From Hypomyces perniciosus (lineage: Eukaryota; Ascomycota; Sordariomycetes; Hypocreales; Hypocreaceae), in contig SPDT01000006.1 in the NCBI GenBank assembly GCA_008477525.1, positions 2,197,501 through 2,261,500 on the forward strand: DNA of 64,000 nucleotides, written 5' to 3'. The notes under the pieces are model-generated. The model did not search any database, had not been told where the DNA came from, and saw nothing but the letters and a program-made list of their open reading frames with translations. A program made the translations under genes and the position numbers. Below are positions 59,232 to 64,000 of this stretch, piece by piece (positions within the stretch are counted from its first letter, which is position 1; the number at the start of each line of letters is the position of its first letter).

Positions 59232-60845
59232 ATGCCCGCGCCAGACCCAGGCGCTGATACTGGCGCAGTGCGTCCGCCGCCGCCGAAACCGCGTCTAAAG
59301 CTCAACGTGAGCCGATCCTCTTCCTTCGTCGGCGAGGTCGCGTCTGCAGCGACAGCGACGCCCAGCAGCGAAGCGCCCCGAAAGGTGAAGCTCAAGATCA
59401 GCTCCTCACAGCCACCGACGCCTGCTTCTGCCTCTGCTTCTGCCGGCCCAAAGCCAGCAGCGATAGCGACAGCGACAGCGACAGCAGTGCCCCCCGTGGT
59501 GACTACCAAGGCAGGCCGCCAGCCGAAACCGACCCAGAAACTCGTCGAGAGCAAGAAGCGATCTAGGAGTGACGACGAGGATGATGCGCCGCTGCGTGGC
59601 ACCACGGCTGGAACGGCGGGTCAGCCGCCTCCCGCGACAAAGATCAAGATCAAGCCGATTGTAAAGATGGGAGGGCCGACGAAGAAGCTGGTGGGATCCA
59701 AGGCTGGACCTACTCAACTAGTGGTTAAGCCTCGTGGTCGTCCGCCCGTGCATCCCCCCGGAGATGGATATGACTCGGAAGCTAGCGACAATGAGATCGA
59801 TCCGGCCATCGAGGAGCAGTTTGTCTTGCGCATGCTACCCGGAGAGCACTGCGATTACGTGCGCTGGTGCATGGAGAATGGAAAAATCGGCATCCCCAAG
59901 GCCCAGGGTGGCGCGGATATGTACATGAGGTTCTTTGAGGAGGATTCGCGGAGGGGGGTGGTGACTGTCAAGGGCCAGCCCTTTGCGGCTGTCATGGTCG
60001 ACTTGCCCACTATCACCGAGTCGATGAAGACATGGGATCGCAAGTCGCTGATGAAGTCGGCCGACATTTGCCAGATGCTGCTTGTCTTCCAGCAGGTAAA
60101 AAGCGAGGAGGAGGCGAGGCATGTACCTCTGCCCAGCATCGTCGATGGCAATTTCAAGTGGCCCCACGGCCTCACGCCGCCGATGCACGACTGTGTGAAC
60201 CGGCGATTCGCCAAGACCATCAGCAGAAAGGAGATTGAGGACAAGGAGGCCGAGGTTGAGCGGCTGTTGGCCGAAGATGCTAAGTGCGCTTCGACGAAAT
60301 GGGAATGGGTCGACGAACGCCGCGGTGAGCCTGAAGATGAAGGCGAGGAGGATGCCGAGGGTGAGATGGACGACAGCATGGCCTACTTCGGCACTCAAGA
60401 AGGCGACGAAGAAATGGAGGACGACAACGACCTTGAAGCCGATCTGATGGCTGCTTTTGCCGACGACGACCTTATGGCGGATACGCCAGCCACGGCCATG
60501 GACACCCAAACGCCCATGACCACACAAGTCGAAACCCCGGCAGCCTCAGCAGCCCTGCAACAGAGCATCGAAGCCGATGAGTCAGACGAGGATGAAGATG
60601 ACGATGATGACGACGACGATGATGATGACGATGACCTCGATGAGGATGAACGCGCCCAGCGTGATGAGGAACAGGGCATCAAGGACATCATCAACGACTT
60701 GAAGAAGCAGCTCGCTCAGCGCATAGCAGACTTTGAGAAGACGCAGAACAAGATCCTTCGCCTGCGTCTGGAGAACCAGATCAAGCAACTCAAGTCCGAG
60801 ATTGCGCTCAAGCAGTCATCTATCGGCATCGAGGCAGACGATTGA
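59232..60845 (+). CDS. TAF7: TFIID subunit 7 (TAF7 / TAFII55)
   Basis: A single exon of 537 residues. A long N-terminal tail (1-190) is Pro-, Ala- and Lys-rich, with KPRLKLNVS and KIKIKPIVKM basic blocks. The TAFII55 domain spans about 195-340: EEQFVLRMLP opens it, VTVKGQPFAAVMVDLPTITES and ADICQMLLVFQ follow, and it ends before KEIEDKEAEVERLL. An acidic stretch with a poly-Asp tract (about 452-475) and a C-terminal helix (about 485-535) close it. TAF7 binds TAF1 in TFIID and restrains its activity until initiation. The first in-frame ATG is 59232. Confidence 0.92.
   Translation: MPAPDPGADTGAVRPPPPKPRLKLNVSRSSSFVGEVASAATATPSSEAPRKVKLKISSSQPPTPASASASAGPKPAAIATATATAVPPVVTTKAGRQPKPTQKLVESKKRSRSDDEDDAPLRGTTAGTAGQPPPATKIKIKPIVKMGGPTKKLVGSKAGPTQLVVKPRGRPPVHPPGDGYDSEASDNEIDPAIEEQFVLRMLPGEHCDYVRWCMENGKIGIPKAQGGADMYMRFFEEDSRRGVVTVKGQPFAAVMVDLPTITESMKTWDRKSLMKSADICQMLLVFQQVKSEEEARHVPLPSIVDGNFKWPHGLTPPMHDCVNRRFAKTISRKEIEDKEAEVERLLAEDAKCASTKWEWVDERRGEPEDEGEEDAEGEMDDSMAYFGTQEGDEEMEDDNDLEADLMAAFADDDLMADTPATAMDTQTPMTTQVETPAASAALQQSIEADESDEDEDDDDDDDDDDDDDLDEDERAQRDEEQGIKDIINDLKKQLAQRIADFEKTQNKILRLRLENQIKQLKSEIALKQSSIGIEADD
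60586..60648 (+). repeat. GAY trinucleotide tract encoding poly-Asp/Glu in TAF7
   Basis: Tandem GAT/GAC/GAG codons give a run of acidic residues, mostly Asp. The mixed codons suggest selection on the protein rather than a fresh expansion. Confidence 0.8.
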
Positions 60846-61208
60846 TGAAGACTGTTTCGTCATTTCGCCTTTACTTGTCCCCTTGTTTTTCTTTGATCAC
60901 GGCTTTATCCTTATAAATCTCCCTTTTTTCCTCCTGTAATGGGCATCGGAGGATCAAGGTGGTAGTGGAAGGGAGGGGGGGCAAGGGGAGTTAATGGCCG
61001 CAAATGGCTCGGCGTTTACGGATTGGCCAAAAGGAAGATGGTGGCAGGGACGGCGTTTTGCTTCTTTGATTCAAGCGGTAAATAGGGAAATGATATAGGA
61101 CGGACACTTATACCTTTAACTGCAATGCAGAGTCTATTCTTCAGATGTCCTGTCAACTTTGACTTCAATGCTTTCCCCTCCACCTATCTCTTAGATTATG
61201 TTTGTTGT
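60846..61208. other. Intergenic, convergent 3' ends
   Basis: 3' flanks of TAF7 and the coiled-coil gene. No gene seen. Confidence 0.6.
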
Positions 61209-62178
61209 TCACCCTACCAATGCCTTCAGTGCCCCTTCTTCATCCTTCACCAACGCCTCCTCAATCGCCTCAATAACATCTTTCCACGTCACATCCTGGC
61301 AGAACTGCTCAAGGGTTTTAGGACGAGGCTTGGAGTGCGAACGACCACTGCGGTTGATGTGCCTCTGGATGGCCCTCTGGATGTAAACAGCAACGTGTGG
61401 ATCGCGCTTAGACTGTTGCCTGAGGTAGTTTGTGGTGAATAATGCGTCACTGAGGCTGGTGGTCTTGTAGTCGCGGTTCCAACGGCGGGTGGAGCTGAGG
61501 GCGTCATGGATGCGTTTCTTGGAGATGGTTCGGTTGTTGCTTGTTTCTACTTCTGTTTAGAGCAGATTCTTGTGTGACCTCAAGTGGAAATGACTTACGG
61601 GGCCAGAACTGGGATTTATCTTGGCTTGCCTTTATCTGTGAGCTGCTTCCCGTCTTGGCTGCTGCTAGCATGGAATCTGCTTCCGCTGCCGAGGGAAGGC
61701 GGTCTAACGTGCTAGATATATCACTGAGCGAGCCCTTGAGCTGGCCCATTTCCTGCCTTAGCTGTTCAATCGAGTGAGACGTGTCCCGCTGGCATTGTTC
61801 ATAGTCAGTCTTGCTCGTGCCCTGAACTTTGCTCATGTGATTCTTGACGACCAATATCTCCTGCCACATGTCCTGGAGTCGTCGCTCATAGTTCTCTCGA
61901 AAATCCTTGTCCTGGGCGGTGCACATGACGAGAGCTTTGAGATCTTTCTCCAGCCGTTCTGCCTGGGAGCTGAGGGCGCGGAGGTTGAGCTCGAAGGTCA
62001 TCCTAGCAAGGGCCTCGGCTTGGGCCATGAGTTTGGAATTGGACTTTGCATTGAGATGGGCATTTTGCGGTGCGACTGAGACCGACGAAGGAGAGGGCAC
62101 GACGGCTGCTATACTGCCGTTGTTTAGGTCGCTTGATGTCGGGGTAACAGCTGGAACAGAGCGACCTCGAGGGACCAT
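61209..62178 (-). CDS. Unrecognised coiled-coil protein
   Basis: Exons 61599-62178 and 61209-61546 encode 305 residues. An earlier acceptor at 61553-61554 is also in frame and would add two residues, but it sits too close to the likely branch point. The N-terminal 45 residues are disordered-like (Ser, Pro, Val); residues about 50-165 form a long helical, heptad-like region rich in Leu, Gln and Glu; the C-terminal part (about 200-305) is basic then acidic, with RRWNRDYKTTSLSDALF and KDVIEAIEEALVKDEEGA. I do not recognise the family. Upstream of the ATG the frame stays open to about 62262 without a start, so a further 5' exon cannot be excluded. Confidence 0.65.
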
Positions 62179-62618
62179 GGTGGGTGCTCCAAGGGATGAG
62201 AATTTGGCTTGGAATGAATCCTCCGCTACAGTTGAGGCTTCTTGGAGATGTATGAGATAAAAAGATATGACTGACTACCTATATAATATAGACCGTTCTA
62301 TATCTTGTGTCTCGAGTGAGTGGCTCTTACCCAAGATACCCAAGAAATAACCTCCTCACGGAAACCAAGGAAGGTGCCCGTATCCGAACCACCTTCCCTT
62401 CACCACGGTCCCGAGATGACGATCGAAGCCGCCTAATCGCAAAGGTGATCGCTTCTACGCTCTAACAACTAATAACCTACTAATAACCAATACCCATTAC
62501 ATGAATATTCAGTACCTACCAAAAGATGTCGCTATGCCTGAAAAACGCCCCTTCTCCAAACTTCGCCATCACCATACTTTCCGCCGTCTTGCCGCTGTAT
62601 TTCTTCTTTGTTTGTTTG
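62179..62618. other. Intergenic, upstream of coiled-coil gene
   Basis: 440 bases between the coiled-coil start and the DUF3074 gene stop (tandem on the minus strand). A short open stretch to about 62262 could be an extension of the coiled-coil gene; otherwise nothing. Confidence 0.5.
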
Positions 62619-63587
62619 TCATGCTCCCTCTCTGTCTCCCTTCTTCCACCTCTCATTCACAATCCACTCCAGAAACATGTCGACATCCTTCGCGATCTGT
62701 CCCGGCACCGCCTTCTTCTGTAACCACGCAGGCAGAATCCCCCTCGCATTCGAAACTGTGCCCATGATCCACTCGACGCTGCCCTCAATCTCCTTGAACC
62801 GCTCTATGCTCGTATAAGCGCCACGAAGGGCCCCATCCGATCTCGACTCCTCCGCCTCGCCGGCCTCAGGCACAGCAGCGATCTGGACAACAATGAACTC
62901 GCGCCGGCCCCGAACCGATGCCGTGACTTGCAGCACGGGAAACACGCGGTTGCACAGCGGCAGCGGCATCTTGTGCACCGATTCCTCCAGCTTCAGCGTG
63001 AAGTTCTCCCATATGCGCTTCCCAAGTGTGACTTGCACGCCGGTACAGTCCCATTGCTTCTTCAACGTGGTGCCGATGACTGTTGGCGTGAACTCCATCT
63101 CAGCCTCTGCATGTCCCTCCTTGAAGCACTCCGTCCACTCATCCCAGTTGGCCGTCCCCGGTTTCTTCGCATTCTCATGGACACTCCGTCTCAAGCTCCA
63201 TGTTTCTGGTCGCAGCTTTGCGCTGTTTACCTGAGCAAGATTATGCTCCTTGGCTATCAATATGAGTTGCTCTGTGGATATAATCCGCTCGTACAGATTC
63301 ACCGGCGCTGCCGAGTTGCGAAATGTCTTGCAACATTTATGCTGCCATGGACCATTTTCATTGCTGGGTCCAGATGATGACGACGATGATGAAGAGGAGG
63401 AGGAAGATGTCGTCGACGGGACGCGTCTCACGAAGGGTACAGTCTCCCTGAGGACGGTGGTAAGAAATGAGGTAAGATCCTCAGTTGACGCCGTCTCCGG
63501 GGGTAATTGCGAGGGGCGAATGCCCCAGAGCCGAACGAAAGGACCGTACTTGTCCGGCATCTTGCTATTCTGCCTGGGTTGAGCCAT
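62619..63587 (-). CDS. DUF3074 domain protein (START-like)
   Basis: A single exon of 322 residues from the ATG at 63587. A poly-Ser tract (12 or so Ser, about 60-75) follows a short N-terminal helix region; then SLRRSVHENAKKPGTANWDEW, CFKEGHAEAEMEFTP, CTGVQVTLGKRIWENF and PLCNRVFPVLQV follow in the order typical of DUF3074, which adopts a START/SRPBCC-type lipid-binding fold. The C-terminal part ends VDMFLEWIVNERWKKG. The ligand and role are unknown. The frame continues two codons upstream but with GTG, not ATG. Confidence 0.8.
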   Translation of the reverse strand: MAQPRQNSKMPDKYGPFVRLWGIRPSQLPPETASTEDLTSFLTTVLRETVPFVRRVPSTTSSSSSSSSSSSSGPSNENGPWQHKCCKTFRNSAAPVNLYERIISTEQLILIAKEHNLAQVNSAKLRPETWSLRRSVHENAKKPGTANWDEWTECFKEGHAEAEMEFTPTVIGTTLKKQWDCTGVQVTLGKRIWENFTLKLEESVHKMPLPLCNRVFPVLQVTASVRGRREFIVVQIAAVPEAGEAEESRSDGALRGAYTSIERFKEIEGSVEWIMGTVSNARGILPAWLQKKAVPGQIAKDVDMFLEWIVNERWKKGDREGA

Positions 63588-64000
63588 TGACACGTGGGCA
63601 GTAATGATATGAACTAGGGACGGCGAGAGTTATGTTGCTTGTGTGGCCTCAAATACGAAGGCTGTGGTAGATGGCTTGCGAAGCTGACGCCAAATCTGGA
63701 ACTAGCCCCAGGGGGCTCTCTCTGTGGCGGCTGCATTGTTATTATTATACGAGACGAGGAATCACTGGTCTGAGGAGTGTTTTATCGAGATCTTAGTCTT
63801 GACCTCTTAGTAGATGCCCGAAATCCGCCTCGCCCGGATGTAACGGTTATGTGTGCAGTAGCGTCTCATCTTGGCTCTTGGTCCGTCCCGTCCCCCGAGT
63901 GAGATGCACCGAAGTCCGACACTAATCTAATACTACCAAGTACGGAGCAGCAGCGCTCCGTACTTCGTAGTCATATCAGTCAATTAGTATCTAGATCCTC
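63588..64000. other. Promoter flank at the right edge, with inverted repeat
   Basis: Upstream region of the DUF3074 gene. It holds CACGTG just before the start codon and a perfect 11-bp inverted repeat at 63938-63965. No further gene begins within the window. Confidence 0.55.
63938..63965. repeat. 11-bp inverted repeat with 6-base loop
   Basis: AAGTACGGAGC, loop AGCAGC, then GCTCCGTACTT. The arms match perfectly and contain the recurrent TACGGAG unit. Confidence 0.9.

Overview
The window is nuclear DNA of a filamentous ascomycete, most likely a sordariomycete and probably of the order Hypocreales. The evidence is eukaryotic gene content with short introns (mostly about 45-90 bases, GTRNGT donors, CTRAC-like branch points), moderately compact gene spacing, one gene per transcript, a tRNA with an internal promoter, and intergenic DNA sprinkled with TACGGAGTA / TACTTCGTA micro-motifs. 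Placement below class is inference. No transposon, CRISPR array, biosynthetic cluster or viral element was seen. I read 25 protein genes and one tRNA, and built exon structures by hand from splice signals, reading phase and family conservation.

Layout. 0-5.7 kb: 3' end of the PRP5 splicing helicase, a small N-myristoylation-type protein, and a zinc-responsive ZafA/Zap1-type regulator with a long leader. 6-16 kb: purine synthesis (ADE17), ribosomal protein L35, the Golgi SNARE GOS1, ATP10, the branched-chain 2-oxoacid dehydrogenase E2 and a gluconokinase. 16-19.6 kb: a gene-poor gap. 19.6-31 kb: dipeptidyl peptidase III with an apparent mitochondrial leader, ribosomal protein L6, HSP78, tRNA-Gln(CUG), ARF1 and the p24 cargo receptor EMP24. 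31-42 kb: a DUF3405 type II membrane protein, a membrane-anchored relative of fungal luciferase, CUS2/Tat-SF1, RPN13 and the GINS subunit PSF1. 43-48.5 kb: a SulP-STAS-cNMP transporter of the Vsb1 type and an STK19-family protein. 48.5-51.7 kb: a second gap. 51.7-64 kb: kinesin-7 KIP2, a GT23-like glycosyltransferase, TAF7, an unrecognised coiled-coil protein and a DUF3074 (START-like) protein.

Most genes are housekeeping and not functionally clustered, but several divergent pairs share a promoter and a cellular theme: ARF1/EMP24 (COPI coat and its p24 receptor), ATP10/BCKDH-E2 (both mitochondrial), RPL35/GOS1 and RPL6/HSP78.

The strongest leads are the ascomycete homologue of the fungal luciferase (35756-36720), the ZafA gene with a 13-cysteine cluster and a near-consensus zinc-response element in its own upstream region, the dual-start DPP III, the ARF1/EMP24 head-to-head pair, and the recurrent palindromic intergenic motif.
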